64,000 bases of DNA from Azorhizobium sp943371865 (GTDB lineage Bacteria > Pseudomonadota > Alphaproteobacteria > Rhizobiales > Xanthobacteraceae). Below, in pieces: positions 43,171 to 52,089 of the stretch (positions are counted from its first letter, which is position 1; the number at the start of each line of letters is the position of its first letter). The notes below the pieces were generated by a model. It was given only the letters and a program-made list of their open reading frames with translations. It did no database searches and was not told the DNA's origin. The stretch is taken from the NCBI RefSeq assembly GCF_943371865.1, contig NZ_CALRWL010000023.1:1-64000 (forward strand). Direction: 5' to 3'. The translations under genes were made by a program, and so were the position numbers.

Positions 43171-43665
43171 TCAGTTGAGCTTGGAGCGGACGTCCTCGAT
43201 CGCCTTGCCCACCAGTCGGTCGGCGGTGGCGGTGCCGTGCACGGTGGCGGCCAGGATGCGCTCGGCGGCCTGGACGGCGGCGTCGGCGGCGAACGCCTTC
43301 ACATCCGCCAGGGCCTGATGCTCGGCCTGGGCGATCTTCTCTTCCGCCATGCGGGTGCGGCGGGCGACGAAATCTTCCAGCTTGGCCTTGGTCTCGGCGG
43401 CGAGGCGCTCGGCTTCGGCCTTGGCGGCGGTGACGATGGATTCGGCTTCGGCTTCCGCCTCGCGCTGCTTGCGCTTGTATTCGGCCACCAGCTTCTGCGC
43501 CTCTTCCTTGAGGCGGCGGGCTTCGTCCAGCTCGGCGGCGATCTTGGCGCCGCGCGTGTCGAGCGCCTTGATGATGGTGGTGTGGACGCCGGTGTAAATC
43601 AGGATGCCGACGAATACGAGAAACGCGATGGCGACCCAAAGTTCGGCCAGTTGCATGTCGCTCAT
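43171..43665 (-). CDS. atpF: ATP synthase F0 subunit b
   Basis: A 164-residue peripheral-stalk subunit. One membrane helix at residues 8-28 (LWVAIAFLVFVGILIYTGVH) is followed by a long charged helix with the heptad-like Glu/Ala/Lys pattern of the b stalk (ARRLKEEAQKLVAEYKRKQREAEAEAESIV). It holds F1 in place against the rotor. It is the last gene of the F0 operon and pairs with the longer b' protein encoded just upstream, the heterodimer arrangement of alphaproteobacteria and cyanobacteria. Confidence 0.93.
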   Translation of the reverse strand: MSDMQLAELWVAIAFLVFVGILIYTGVHTTIIKALDTRGAKIAAELDEARRLKEEAQKLVAEYKRKQREAEAEAESIVTAAKAEAERLAAETKAKLEDFVARRTRMAEEKIAQAEHQALADVKAFAADAAVQAAERILAATVHGTATADRLVGKAIEDVRSKLN

Positions 43666-43762
43666 GGGAGGGTCCTCGATCGCTCTCTAGTCTGACATAG
43701 GCCCGCCCAGCCGGGGCCGGGCGGTTTGCGTGAGCGTCACGCGGCGCAGTTCCGTCCGATCG

Positions 43763-43784
43763 CAGGGGCGCTGGTGCGCCCCTG
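43763..43784. other. Strong hairpin between the b' and b genes
   Basis: CAGGGGCGC and GCGCCCCTG form a perfect nine-base stem around TGGT in the 122-base gap between the two stalk genes. With no T-run it is more likely an mRNA processing or stability element than a terminator. Confidence 0.5.
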
Positions 43785-43787
43785 GTC

Positions 43788-44519
43788 TCACGCGCTGGCG
43801 GCGGCCTTGCTGGCGAGCGCCGCGTCCACGGCGTTTTCCACATCCTGAGTGCCGGGATGGGTGCCCACCAGGGTGGTCACAATGGTGTTCGCCGTATCGA
43901 CCGCGATGCCCCGCACATGCGACAGCGCCGTGGTCTTGGTGCCCTCGATGCTGCGTTCCGCATCGGCGAGCTTGGCATTCAGGCTGGCTTCCAGCGCCTT
44001 GCGGTTGGCGTCGGTCTCGGCATTGAGCCGGTTCCGCGCATCGCCGGCGATGGCGTTGGCCTTGCTGCGGGCCTCGGTGAGGGCCTTTTCATAGGCGGCC
44101 TGGGCCGCCTCGCTTTCGGCGCGGCGCTGGGAGGCTTCGGCCAGATCCTTGGCGATGCGGTCATGCCGCTCTTCCAGAATCCGCCCGATGCGCGGCAGCG
44201 TCAGCCGGCTCATGAGGAAATAGAGCGCACCGAAGCTGATGGCGAGCCACAGCAGCTGCGAGGCGAAATTGGTGGGGTTGAACGGCGGGAACCCGCCGCT
44301 ATGGCCTTCGCCATGCCCGGCTTCTTCGCCGGCGGCATGGACCACCGGCGCGTTCGCATGCGGAGCCGCAGGCGCCGCCGCTTGGGCGACCACCATCGGA
44401 GCCGCGCCTTGCCGCCCGGAAACCGATGCTGGATCGAGACTGTCGGCTGCCGCCGGAATGGCCAGGATGGCCATGCCCGAAACGGCGAGTGCCGCAGCCA
44501 GCTTCCATGTCTTGTTCAT
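43788..44519 (-). CDS. atpF': ATP synthase F0 subunit b' with unusual signal-like N-terminus
   Basis: A 243-residue relative of subunit b. Its C-terminal 165 residues are a normal b' protein: membrane helix FASQLLWLAISFGALYFLMSRLTLPRIGRIL and a charged stalk. The first 25 residues (KLAAALAVSGMAILAIPAAADS) look like a cleavable signal peptide and residues 26-75 are an Ala/Pro/His-rich linker with HAAGEEAGHGEGHSGG. The usual rhizobial b' has a shorter tail in front of its helix. The b-type N-terminus faces the periplasm, so a signal peptide is topologically possible. Confidence 0.9.
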   Translation of the reverse strand: MNKTWKLAAALAVSGMAILAIPAAADSLDPASVSGRQGAAPMVVAQAAAPAAPHANAPVVHAAGEEAGHGEGHSGGFPPFNPTNFASQLLWLAISFGALYFLMSRLTLPRIGRILEERHDRIAKDLAEASQRRAESEAAQAAYEKALTEARSKANAIAGDARNRLNAETDANRKALEASLNAKLADAERSIEGTKTTALSHVRGIAVDTANTIVTTLVGTHPGTQDVENAVDAALASKAAASA

Positions 44520-44572
44520 GGCTCGCCCGCCTGCCTTCTCTTCACTGGAAACTCATCTGACCTGACTGCGCT

Positions 44573-44601
44573 CCGGGGCTCGGGGAAACCCCGAAGCCCG
44601 G
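44573..44601. other. Hairpin downstream of atpE
   Basis: CCGGGGCTCGGGG pairs almost fully with CCCCGAAGCCCGG around an AAA loop, 19 bases past the end of the c-subunit gene. No T-run follows on the leftward strand. Such a structure could shield the 3' end of an atpE-containing mRNA and raise c-subunit output, or partly terminate. Confidence 0.5.
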
Positions 44602-44619
44602 AACGCCGGATCGGAAAGA

Positions 44620-44847
44620 TCAGGCGACGAAGAGCAGGACGAGGGCGACGACGAGCGCGAAGATGCCGAGACCTTCGGCGAGCGCCGCACCGATGAACGC
44701 GCGAGCGAACTGACCATCGGCAGCCGACGGGTTGCGCAGCGCCCCGGACAGGAAGTTGCCGAAAATGTTACCGACGCCGATCGCAGCGAGGCCCATGCCG
44801 AGGCAGGCGAGACCGGCGCCGATGAACTTTGCAGCTTCCGCTTCCAT
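44620..44847 (-). CDS. atpE: ATP synthase F0 subunit c
   Basis: A 75-residue hairpin of two membrane helices that forms the rotor ring. Helix 1 is KFIGAGLACLGMGLAAIGVGNIFG; the polar loop is RNPSA; helix 2, FARAFIGAALAEGLGIFALVVALVLLFVA, carries the proton-binding carboxylate in AALAEGLG. The glutamate fits a proton-driven enzyme, and no sodium-type motif is seen. ATG 44847 is chosen; upstream in-frame codons are not part of the family. It follows the a-subunit gene by 49 bases. Confidence 0.95.
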   Translation of the reverse strand: MEAEAAKFIGAGLACLGMGLAAIGVGNIFGNFLSGALRNPSAADGQFARAFIGAALAEGLGIFALVVALVLLFVA

Positions 44848-44896
44848 TGATCTGCTCCTTGAAAAACGTCGTTGGTTGGCCGTGCGGGTGGGACGA

Positions 44897-45649
44897 TCAG
44901 TGTCCCGGGTGGACCGCATCGTTGAGATAGATCGAGGTGAGCACCGCGAACACATAGGCCTGCAACACCGCGACCAAGAGTTCGAGCGCGGTGAGTGCCA
45001 CGATCATGAAGAAGGGCAGCGTCGCACCCATCCAGCCCAGGAAGCCGGCGGAGCCCAGGCCGACCACGAAGAAGGCGAACACCTTCAGCGCGATATGGCC
45101 GGCGAGCATGTTGGCGAACAGACGCAGCGAAAGGCTGATGGGGCGCGAGAGGAAGGATACAACCTCGATCAGCACCACGAAGGGCAGCAGGAAGGCCGGA
45201 ACACCCGACGGCACGAACAGGTGCAGGAAGTGGGTGCCGTTCTTCCAGAAGCCGTAAATGATCACCGTGCCGATCACCAGCAGCGCCAGAGCGGCGGTGA
45301 CGACGATATGGGCGGTGATGGTGAAGGTGTAGGGCACCAGGCCGATCACATTCGCCACGAAGACGAAGATGAACAGCGAGAACACCAGGGGGAAGAACAC
45401 CATGCCTTCGGTGCCGGCGGAATCGCGCACCATCTTGGCGATGAATTCGTAGCTCATCTCCGCCACCGACTGCAGCCGGCCCGGCACCAAGGTGCGGCCA
45501 CGGGTGGCATAGGTGAGGAAGAGGAAAATGGTGGCGACGATGCCCACCATGAAGGCGGCAGAATTCGTGAACGAGACGGTGACGCCGCTGAGCCTCAGCA
45601 GCTCGACGTAGCGCTGGACCTCGAACTGGTGGATCGGATCAATGGTCAT
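44897..45649 (-). CDS. atpB: ATP synthase F0 subunit a
   Basis: A 250-residue membrane subunit forming the proton half-channels next to the c ring. Five to six membrane segments are visible; the essential arginine lies in SRPISLSLRLFANMLAGH and the later QAYVFAVLTSIYLNDAVHPGH is the conserved last helix. The N-terminus MTIDPIHQFEVQRYV matches alphaproteobacterial AtpB. ATG 45649 is used rather than a start 14 codons upstream. Position in the operon: after atpI, before atpE. Confidence 0.95.
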   Translation of the reverse strand: MTIDPIHQFEVQRYVELLRLSGVTVSFTNSAAFMVGIVATIFLFLTYATRGRTLVPGRLQSVAEMSYEFIAKMVRDSAGTEGMVFFPLVFSLFIFVFVANVIGLVPYTFTITAHIVVTAALALLVIGTVIIYGFWKNGTHFLHLFVPSGVPAFLLPFVVLIEVVSFLSRPISLSLRLFANMLAGHIALKVFAFFVVGLGSAGFLGWMGATLPFFMIVALTALELLVAVLQAYVFAVLTSIYLNDAVHPGH

Positions 45650-45776
45650 CCGACGGCCCCTGTCTCCAGCGGCCGTTTGCGGCCGCGTCATCCAAGCGGC
45701 CGGAGCCGCAAAAAAGCCTGGGCTTGCGCCGCAAACTCTCGTTCAAGTCGAACCGTCCACCCGCAGCACGAGGCTG

Positions 45777-46163
45777 TCAGGCTTTCGGCCCCTTCCGCGA
45801 TCCGGTTTCCCCGGCCGCGCGCATCATGTTCAGAACGCCCGCCCCGAACCCGACCAACGTGAGGACGATGATCCCCCACGGCGCGATGCCAAGCACCTTG
45901 TCCAGGCCCCAGCCCACGAGGGCTCCGACGAGGACACCTGACACGAACTCCGCGCCAAGGCGAAAGGCCAAGGCCATCGCCGACGAGGTGGACGTGTCGC
46001 GCCGTGATCCCGCCGGTTGCGATTGGTCTCTAGGCCGCGCCTTGTCAAGCGCGGCATTGAGCCGCTGAAGCCGTTCGGAAAGCGCAGGGTCCGGTATATG
46101 CGACCCCTGCGTCACGGGCGAACCATCAGACTTCCGTTCCGGGGAATCCGAGGGTTCAGACAT
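45777..46163 (-). CDS. atpI: F0 assembly protein AtpI
   Basis: A 128-residue protein with a polar, charged first 70 residues and two membrane helices (LGAEFVSGVLVGALVGWGLDKVLG and GIIVLTLVGFGAGVLNMMRAAGE). It matches the AtpI family of alphaproteobacteria, which assists c-ring assembly or Mg2+ entry. It is the first gene of the F0 operon, directly downstream of a near-consensus promoter. ATG 46163 begins the conserved MSEPSDSPERK leader. The gap to atpB is 127 bases. Confidence 0.9.
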   Translation of the reverse strand: MSEPSDSPERKSDGSPVTQGSHIPDPALSERLQRLNAALDKARPRDQSQPAGSRRDTSTSSAMALAFRLGAEFVSGVLVGALVGWGLDKVLGIAPWGIIVLTLVGFGAGVLNMMRAAGETGSRKGPKA

Positions 46164-46237
46164 GCTGCATTGCTCCGGTTTCAGGCGGGGCGCGAAAGGA
46201 TGCGCTAAGCGATCCCTGCCCGCCGAAACCGCGCGGC

Positions 46238-46266
46238 ACCATAGTTGCGGCAAAAATGAGTGTCAA
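46238..46266 (-). promoter_or_regulatory. Promoter of the atp F0 operon
   Basis: Leftward TTGACA (46266-46261), exactly 17 bases of spacer, then TATGGT (46243-46238). The -35 is a perfect vegetative sigma match and the -10 agrees at four of six positions, in an AT-rich island. The transcript would start near 46231, about 70 bases before atpI. Confidence 0.75.
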
Positions 46267-46300
46267 GAACGGCGGTTTTTGAATTAAATATTTGATCTGA

Positions 46301-46338
46301 AAAGAAAAAATGTTGCCTGCGACAACGTGGGGCCCACG
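46301..46338 (-). terminator. Terminator after smc
   Basis: Two bases past the smc stop, leftward sequence forms CGTGGGCCCCACG and then GTTG...CAAC, followed by ATTTTTTCTTT. The short stems with a long T-run make an intrinsic terminator that isolates smc from the atp promoter downstream. Confidence 0.55.
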
Positions 46339-46339
46339 C

Positions 46340-49300
46340 TCAGCTCACCTCGCGTAACCGCTCGGCGCTCTGGAGGTCCACCGACACCAGCCGCGAAACG
46401 CCCCGTTCGGCCATTGTGACCCCGAACAGGCGGTCCATTCGCGCCATGCTGATGGGGTTGTGGGTGATGACCAGGAAACGGGTGTCGGTGAGGCGCGTCA
46501 TTTCGTCCATGAGGGCGCAAAAGCGCTCCACATTTGAATCATCCAGCGGTGCGTCCACTTCGTCGAGCACGCAGATGGGGGCGGGATTCGTCAGGAATAC
46601 CGCGAAGATCAGCGCCATGGCGGTGAGCGCCTGCTCGCCGCCGGAGAGCAGCGACAGGGTCTGGGGCTTCTTGCCGGGCGGCTTGGCGATGATGTCGAGG
46701 CCGGCCTCCAGGGGGTCCTCCGCATCGGTCAGCACCAGTTGGGCTTCGCCGCCGCCGAACAAGGTGTCGAACAATTTGCGGAAGTGGCCATCCACAACAA
46801 TGAACGAGGCCTGGAGCCGCTCGCGGGCTTCGCGGTTGAGACTGGCGATGCCGCCGCGCAGCCGGCGGATGGCCTCATTGAGGTCGTCGCGCTCGGTCAC
46901 CAGCGTGTCGTGCTGGGTCTCGGCCTCGGTCAATTCCAGGTCGGCGCGCAGGTTCACCGCCCCCAAGCGCTCCCGTTCGCGCTTGGCGCGATCGAGCGCC
47001 ATCTCGATGGCGGAAATATCCAAAGGCGGGCCGTTCTCCACAAGTTCCGCCTGTTCGCGGGCGGTCTCGGGCGGGCCTTCGAGAGAATCGGCGATCTCGC
47101 GCATCACGTCGTCGCGGCGCTGACGGGCTGCTTCCAGGCGCGCTTCGGTGCGGGCGGTCTCCTCACGGGCGGCGGACATGGCCTCCAGCGCATCACGGGC
47201 GGCGCGATCGGCGGCGGCCAGTGCCGCCTCACCCTCTTGCAGGCGGTCGGCGGCGGCACGGCGGGCGGCGTCCGCCGCCTCCAGCTGGCTGAGCAGGCTG
47301 CGCCGCTGCTGCAGCATCTGGGCCGGCATATCCTCGCTGGCCAGCAATTCGGCTTCCGCTTCGGCGCGGCGGGCATCGATGGCCGCCAGCCGGTCCCCGG
47401 CGCCGCCGGCGCGGCCGCTCCAGGAGCGCTGCTCGCCGGCAATGGCTTCCAGGCGCCGCTGCCGGGCACTGCGCTCCCGTTGGAGGCCGTCGAGGGTGGC
47501 GCGGGCCTCCGCCAGGCCGGCACGGCCCTGGGCCACCTCGCCGCGGGCGGTTGCAAGCGTGGCGTCGATCAGCACCGGCGGCTCCAGGTCCGCCAGCGTG
47601 GTCTCCGCCTCCATCAGGCTTTCTTCGGTTTCCTCCCGCGCGGCGGTGAGGCGGTCGCGGGCTTCGGACAGCGCGGAGAGGCGGGCGATATGCTGGGTGG
47701 CCTTGCGCTCGGCGGCGGCTTCCAGCTCGCGGGCGGTCTCGGCGGCGCGCTGGGCGGTGCGGCGGGCTTCGCGGGTTTGCGCCTCGGCATTGGCGGCGAC
47801 CCGCAGAGCACTGTCGCGCGTGGCCAGCAAGGCGCGGGCCTCCTCCAGCGCATCGCGGGCGATCTCCGCTTCCAGCTCCAGATCGGCGAGCCGGTTGCGT
47901 TCCGCCAATCGCCGGGCGGCGGCGGTGGGGGCATCGGCGGCTGCGACCACCCCATCCCAACGCCACAGATCGCCGGCGCGGGACACCAGCCGCTGGCCCG
48001 GCTGCAACTGGGCCTGAAGATGCGGGCCGGCGGCGGCCTCCACGATGCCCACCTGGGCCAGGCGGCGCATCAAGGCCGGAGCGCCGGAGACGAAGGCCGC
48101 CAGCGGCTCGGCGCCGACGGGCAGGATGGGGTCGCCGGGCATCACGGCAGAGCCGGCCCAGCGAGCGGGCGCCTCCGGGGCCACGGGCAGGTCTAGATCG
48201 TCGCCCAAGGCAGCGCCCAGGGCCATTTCATAGCCCTTGGCCACGGACAACAGGTCGGCCACGGGGGGAAAGCGGCTGTCGGAGGATTGCAGCAGCTTGG
48301 TGAGGGTGCGCACTTCGGTGTCGAGCCGGCCGAACCGGCGCTCGGCCTCGGCCAAAGCCGGGCGCACCTCGTCGAGGGCGCGGCGCGCGGCGGCGTGGGT
48401 GGCTTCCGCGTCCGCGGCGGCTTCTTCCCCGTGGGCGAGCCGTTCGCGGGCGGCTTCCGCCTCCAGGCGGCGGGCGTCCAGATCGGCGGTGCCGGCGTCC
48501 AGCTTCAGGCGGCGCTCTTCCGCCTCCACCGAGGCGCGCTCGGCGGCGCTGCGCACCAGGCGCTGGCGCAGGTCGCGGATGGTCTGCTCCAGGCCGGTGC
48601 GGCGGGCGCTGAGATCGGCGAAGGTGCGGGTCTTTTCGTCCAGATCCTGCTCGGCGGCGGCGAGGCGGCTCTGCGCCTGAGCCAAGGCGGCGCTGGCGGC
48701 GTCTTCCGCATCCAGCGCGCCGGCCTGCTCCTCGGTGAGGATCTCCTGTTCTTCCTCCAGGCGGGCGAGCACGCTCTCGGCATCCGCCGACAGGGCGGTC
48801 TCGCGCTCCAGATCCTGCACCAGTTGCGCCAGCCGCCGTTCCAGATCCTGCCGCCGGGTGGCGAGGCGCGCTTCTTCTTTATCCAATTCGCCGCGCGCGA
48901 TGGTCAGGCGCTGCAGCGCTGCGGCGGCTTCCGCCTCGCTCTGGCGCAGGGGCGGCAGCGCATGGGCGGCGATGGCCTGGAGGCGGGCTGCCTCGGCCTG
49001 GGCGCGGGTGCATTCGGCGCCGTCGCGCACCATGGCTTCCACCGCGCGCTCGGCCTGGGCGAGGGTGGTGGTGACCTCGGTCCAGCGCAGCCAGAGCAGG
49101 GTCGCCTCATATTTGCGGATTTCGGACGCCACCGCCCGGTAGCGGATCGCCTGCCGCGACTGGCGGCGCAGGCCTTCCACCTGGGCGGCCAGTTGCACGA
49201 TGACGTCTTCCAGCCGCAGCAGATTGGTCTCGGCCGCCTTCAGGCGCATCTCCGCTTCATGGCGGCGGGCGTGCAGGCCGGCGACGCCGGCGGCCTCTTC

Positions 49301-49792
49301 CAGGATGCGGCGGCGGGCGGCGGGCTTGGCGCCGACGATCTCGCCGATCTGCCCCTGCCGCACCAAAGCTGGGGAGCGGGCGCCGGTGGAGGCGTCGGCG
49401 AACAGCATGTTGACGTCGCGGGCGCGCACGTCGCGGCCATTGATGCGGTAATGGGAGCCGGCGCCGCGATCGATGCGGCGGGTCACTTCCAATATGTCGT
49501 CATCATTGAAGCCGGCGGGGGCGGTGCGGTCCGCATTGTCCAGCTGGAGCGACACTTCCGCCATGTTGCGCGATGGCCGGCCCGTGGTGCCGGAGAAGAT
49601 CACGTCGTCCATGTCGTTGGCGCGGAAGGCTTTATGGGAGCTCTCGCCCATCACCCAGCGCAGCGCTTCGACGAGGTTCGACTTGCCGCAGCCGTTCGGG
49701 CCCACGACGCCGGTGAGGCCGGGCTCGATCCACAAGTCGGTTGGCTCGACGAAGGTCTTGAAGCCGACGAGCCGCAGGCGGTTGAATTTCAT
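46340..49792 (-). CDS. smc: Chromosome segregation protein SMC
   Basis: An 1150-residue condensin ATPase that loops and separates sister chromosomes. The N-terminal head has Walker A GPNGCGKSN at residues 31-39. Two long coiled coils rich in Glu/Ala/Arg flank a hinge at about 510-640. The C-terminal head has the signature SLLSGGEQALTAMALIFAVF and Walker B PICVLDEVDAPLDD. Length is normal. ATG 49792 (MKFNRLRLVGFKTF) is the standard SMC start; an ATG eight codons earlier is not. In many relatives a DsbA-like gene precedes smc; here it does not. Confidence 0.96.
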   Translation of the reverse strand: MKFNRLRLVGFKTFVEPTDLWIEPGLTGVVGPNGCGKSNLVEALRWVMGESSHKAFRANDMDDVIFSGTTGRPSRNMAEVSLQLDNADRTAPAGFNDDDILEVTRRIDRGAGSHYRINGRDVRARDVNMLFADASTGARSPALVRQGQIGEIVGAKPAARRRILEEAAGVAGLHARRHEAEMRLKAAETNLLRLEDVIVQLAAQVEGLRRQSRQAIRYRAVASEIRKYEATLLWLRWTEVTTTLAQAERAVEAMVRDGAECTRAQAEAARLQAIAAHALPPLRQSEAEAAAALQRLTIARGELDKEEARLATRRQDLERRLAQLVQDLERETALSADAESVLARLEEEQEILTEEQAGALDAEDAASAALAQAQSRLAAAEQDLDEKTRTFADLSARRTGLEQTIRDLRQRLVRSAAERASVEAEERRLKLDAGTADLDARRLEAEAARERLAHGEEAAADAEATHAAARRALDEVRPALAEAERRFGRLDTEVRTLTKLLQSSDSRFPPVADLLSVAKGYEMALGAALGDDLDLPVAPEAPARWAGSAVMPGDPILPVGAEPLAAFVSGAPALMRRLAQVGIVEAAAGPHLQAQLQPGQRLVSRAGDLWRWDGVVAAADAPTAAARRLAERNRLADLELEAEIARDALEEARALLATRDSALRVAANAEAQTREARRTAQRAAETARELEAAAERKATQHIARLSALSEARDRLTAAREETEESLMEAETTLADLEPPVLIDATLATARGEVAQGRAGLAEARATLDGLQRERSARQRRLEAIAGEQRSWSGRAGGAGDRLAAIDARRAEAEAELLASEDMPAQMLQQRRSLLSQLEAADAARRAAADRLQEGEAALAAADRAARDALEAMSAAREETARTEARLEAARQRRDDVMREIADSLEGPPETAREQAELVENGPPLDISAIEMALDRAKRERERLGAVNLRADLELTEAETQHDTLVTERDDLNEAIRRLRGGIASLNREARERLQASFIVVDGHFRKLFDTLFGGGEAQLVLTDAEDPLEAGLDIIAKPPGKKPQTLSLLSGGEQALTAMALIFAVFLTNPAPICVLDEVDAPLDDSNVERFCALMDEMTRLTDTRFLVITHNPISMARMDRLFGVTMAERGVSRLVSVDLQSAERLREVS

Positions 49793-50103
49793 TGCTTGGC
49801 GGTGTGCCAGCCCCATGCGTGAAGGTCAAATTCAGCCTGCCCCCCGCGCCGCGCCACCGCAAGGCGCAGACGCCCCGCCGTCCACAGGCGCGGGGCCGTC
49901 ATCCAAAGGTGTCTGACGATGGCGTTGGCCGTGCTTTCCGGCGATTTCGCCCGCCAATGCGGCGGCGGTGGCTTCCCTCACGGGCGCTGTGGCTCTAGAA
50001 GCGCCTCGCGGACAGCGATTGCGTTGTGCCGGAGAGCGCCCATCTAAGGGGCGGGAGCCGCAACGGCCGTTCGGGCCGGCGGGACAGATTTTCGAGGGCG
50101 ACC
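49793..50103. other. Divergent region between smc and the thioredoxin-like gene
   Basis: No gene is supported in these 311 bases. Promoters for smc (leftward) and the cnoX-like gene (rightward) should lie here. The rightward ribosome-binding site is CGAGGGCGACC just ahead of the ATG pair at 50104. Confidence 0.4.
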
Positions 50104-51024
50104 ATGATGCTCTTCAACAAGGCGAGCGGTACGCAGGGCGCGGCGCAGGCGGGCGGCGATGATCTGATCATCGACACCACCACGCAGACCTTCATGGCCG
50201 ACGTGATCGAGGAGTCCAAGACCCGCCCGGTGCTGGTGGACTTCTGGGCGCCGTGGTGCGGCCCGTGCAAGACCCTCGGTCCGGTGATCGAGAAGGCCGT
50301 GCGGGCGCAGAAGGGCAAGGTCAAGCTTGCCAAGATGAATATTGACGAGCACCCGGCCATCGCCGGCCGGCTCGGCGTGCAGTCGATCCCGGCGGTGTTC
50401 GCATTCGTGAACGGCCAGCCGGTGGATGGCTTCATGGGCGCGCTGCCCGAGGGGCAGGTGGTGTCCTTCATCGAGCGCCTGACCGGCGGGGCTGCCCCGG
50501 ACCTCGGTGAGATCCTGGAAGCCGCCGACGCTGCTCTGGCAGCGGGCGATGCGGCGGGTGCGGCCGAGATCTTCGCCCATGTGCTGGCGGCGGAGCCGGA
50601 GAATCTCAAGGCGCTGGCCGGCATGGTGCGCGCCCATATCCTGTTCGAGGATCTGGATCAGGCGGAAGCCATGCTGGCGCAGGTGCCGGCGGCGAAAGCC
50701 AACGACCCCGCCGTGGCGGCGGCCCGCGCGGCGCTGGAACTGGCGCGGCAGGCGGCTTCGCTGGGGGAGACCTCGGGCCTCGAGGCCGATGTGGCGGCGG
50801 ACCCCGCCAATCATCAGGCTCGCTTTGATCTGGCGCTGGCGCTGAACGCGGAAAACCGCCGCGACGAGGCGCTCGCCCATCTGCTGGAAATCGTCAAGCG
50901 CGACCGCACCTGGAATGAGGACGGGGCGCGCAAGCAACTGGTACAATTGTTCGAAGCCTGGGGGCCGACCGATCCGCTGACGGTCTCCGGGCGTAGAAAG
51001 CTGTCGGCGATCTTGTTCGCCTGA
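50104..51024 (+). CDS. cnoX: Thioredoxin-domain co-chaperone (CnoX/YbbN-like)
   Basis: A 306-residue protein. Residues about 20-130 are a thioredoxin fold with the full redox motif WAPWCGPCK (Cys52, Cys55); the C-terminal part is helical TPR-like repeats (LAAGDAAGAAEIFAHVLAAEPENLKALAGMVRAHI ...). This is the alphaproteobacterial form of the chaperedoxin that protects proteins from oxidation and hands them to GroEL; unlike E. coli YbbN it keeps both cysteines. ATG 50104 or 50107 starts the family region. It is nine bases upstream of the Lon-N-like gene. Confidence 0.88.
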   Translation: MMLFNKASGTQGAAQAGGDDLIIDTTTQTFMADVIEESKTRPVLVDFWAPWCGPCKTLGPVIEKAVRAQKGKVKLAKMNIDEHPAIAGRLGVQSIPAVFAFVNGQPVDGFMGALPEGQVVSFIERLTGGAAPDLGEILEAADAALAAGDAAGAAEIFAHVLAAEPENLKALAGMVRAHILFEDLDQAEAMLAQVPAAKANDPAVAAARAALELARQAASLGETSGLEADVAADPANHQARFDLALALNAENRRDEALAHLLEIVKRDRTWNEDGARKQLVQLFEAWGPTDPLTVSGRRKLSAILFA

Positions 51025-51033
51025 GGACTGTCC

Positions 51034-51705
51034 GTGGCCAAGCATCGTCCCATCATCACACCGTCGGATGTTCCCGAGGTGGTTCCCGTGTTCCCGCTGT
51101 CGGGAGCGCTGCTGCTGCCGCGCGCGGAGCTGCCGCTGAACATTTTCGAACCGCGCTACCTCGCCATGATCGACGATGCCCTGGCCGGCGACCGCCTGAT
51201 CGGCATGGTGCAGCCGGACGAGAGCCAGCCCGACGATGATCGCGGCCCGGCCCTGTTCAAGGTCGGCTGTCTCGGCCGGCTCAGCCAGTTCGGCGAGAGC
51301 GGCGATGGCCGTTATCTCATCACCTTGACCGGCGTGTGCCGCTTCAAGGTGCTGGAGGAACTGGCCGCGGATACGCCCTATCGCCAGTTCCGCATCGACG
51401 TGGCGCCGTTCGCCCACGATTTCGATGCCAATGTGGGCGAGGACGCGGTGGATCGCACTGCGCTGCTGAAAGCGCTGGCGGCCTTCCTGGAGGCCAACAA
51501 GCTGGAGGCCGACTGGGACGGCATCGAGCAGGCGGGCACCGAGACCCTGGTGAACGCGCTCTCGGTGATGTCGCCTTATGGCGCGCTGGAAAAGCAGGCG
51601 CTGCTGGAGGCGACGGACCTGAAGTCGCGGGCGGAAATGCTGGTGGCCATCACCCAGATGATGCTGGCCCGCATGCCCGGTGACGGGGAAAGCTCGCTGC
51701 AGTAG
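51034..51705 (+). CDS. Lon protease N-terminal-domain-like protein
   Basis: A 223-residue protein consisting of the substrate-binding LON (PUA-like) domain alone: VVPVFPLSGALLLPRAELPLNIFEPRYLAMIDDALAGDRLIGMV at the N-terminus, then FKVGCLGRLSQFGESGDGRYLITLTGVCRFKV, and a helical C-terminal half. It lacks ATPase and protease parts. These small proteins are widespread in alphaproteobacteria next to thioredoxin genes; their role is unproven, perhaps substrate capture for proteolysis. The GTG start at 51034 is nine bases after the preceding stop, so the two genes are an operon. Confidence 0.88.
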   Translation: MAKHRPIITPSDVPEVVPVFPLSGALLLPRAELPLNIFEPRYLAMIDDALAGDRLIGMVQPDESQPDDDRGPALFKVGCLGRLSQFGESGDGRYLITLTGVCRFKVLEELAADTPYRQFRIDVAPFAHDFDANVGEDAVDRTALLKALAAFLEANKLEADWDGIEQAGTETLVNALSVMSPYGALEKQALLEATDLKSRAEMLVAITQMMLARMPGDGESSLQ

Positions 51706-51735
51706 ACGCGACGACAGTGCCGGCGTCGCCGCCCC

Positions 51736-52089
51736 TCAGGGGGCGGTGGCGAAGGTCAGGCGGCCCACGGGCGCCAGGGTGCTCAGATCATAGGTGCGCA
51801 CTTCCGGGGTTCCGGCCACATCCAGCGTCACCACCAGCAAGCGGTCGGCGACCGCGGTGGAGACGATGCGGGCGCCTTTGGGCAAGGTTGCGGTGACATC
51901 GCCGGCCACGACGGCCTTGCCTCGCATCATGCGATAGCCGATGACACCCAGGACGCTCGCAACACCGAGCGCCATGATGAGCCCGGATACCAATGAAACT
52001 CGCTTGAGCTTGCGCACCACGTGCGCCTGCTCGGGCGTCAGCTGGTCCAGATCGTCTTTTGATACCGGATCGGACGGGCGCGGAAACAT
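51736..52089 (-). CDS. Small membrane-anchored protein (DUF6476-like)
   Basis: A 117-residue protein with a charged N-terminal part, one membrane helix at about residues 33-52 (SLVSGLIMALGVASVLGVIGY), and a short soluble C-terminal domain of beta character ending in a Leu-Ala-Pro-rich tail. It resembles alphaproteobacterial DUF6476 proteins found beside RluA-type genes; no function is known. Its ATG overlaps the ATG of the divergent pseudouridine synthase gene by two bases, which is a tight and unusual arrangement. Confidence 0.7.
   Translation of the reverse strand: MFPRPSDPVSKDDLDQLTPEQAHVVRKLKRVSLVSGLIMALGVASVLGVIGYRMMRGKAVVAGDVTATLPKGARIVSTAVADRLLVVTLDVAGTPEVRTYDLSTLAPVGRLTFATAP

Noticed and set aside
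43004..43843. Leftward extension of the DUF459 protein to 702 residues
   Set aside because: It overlaps atpF in another frame; the signal peptide and family similarity begin at 43003.
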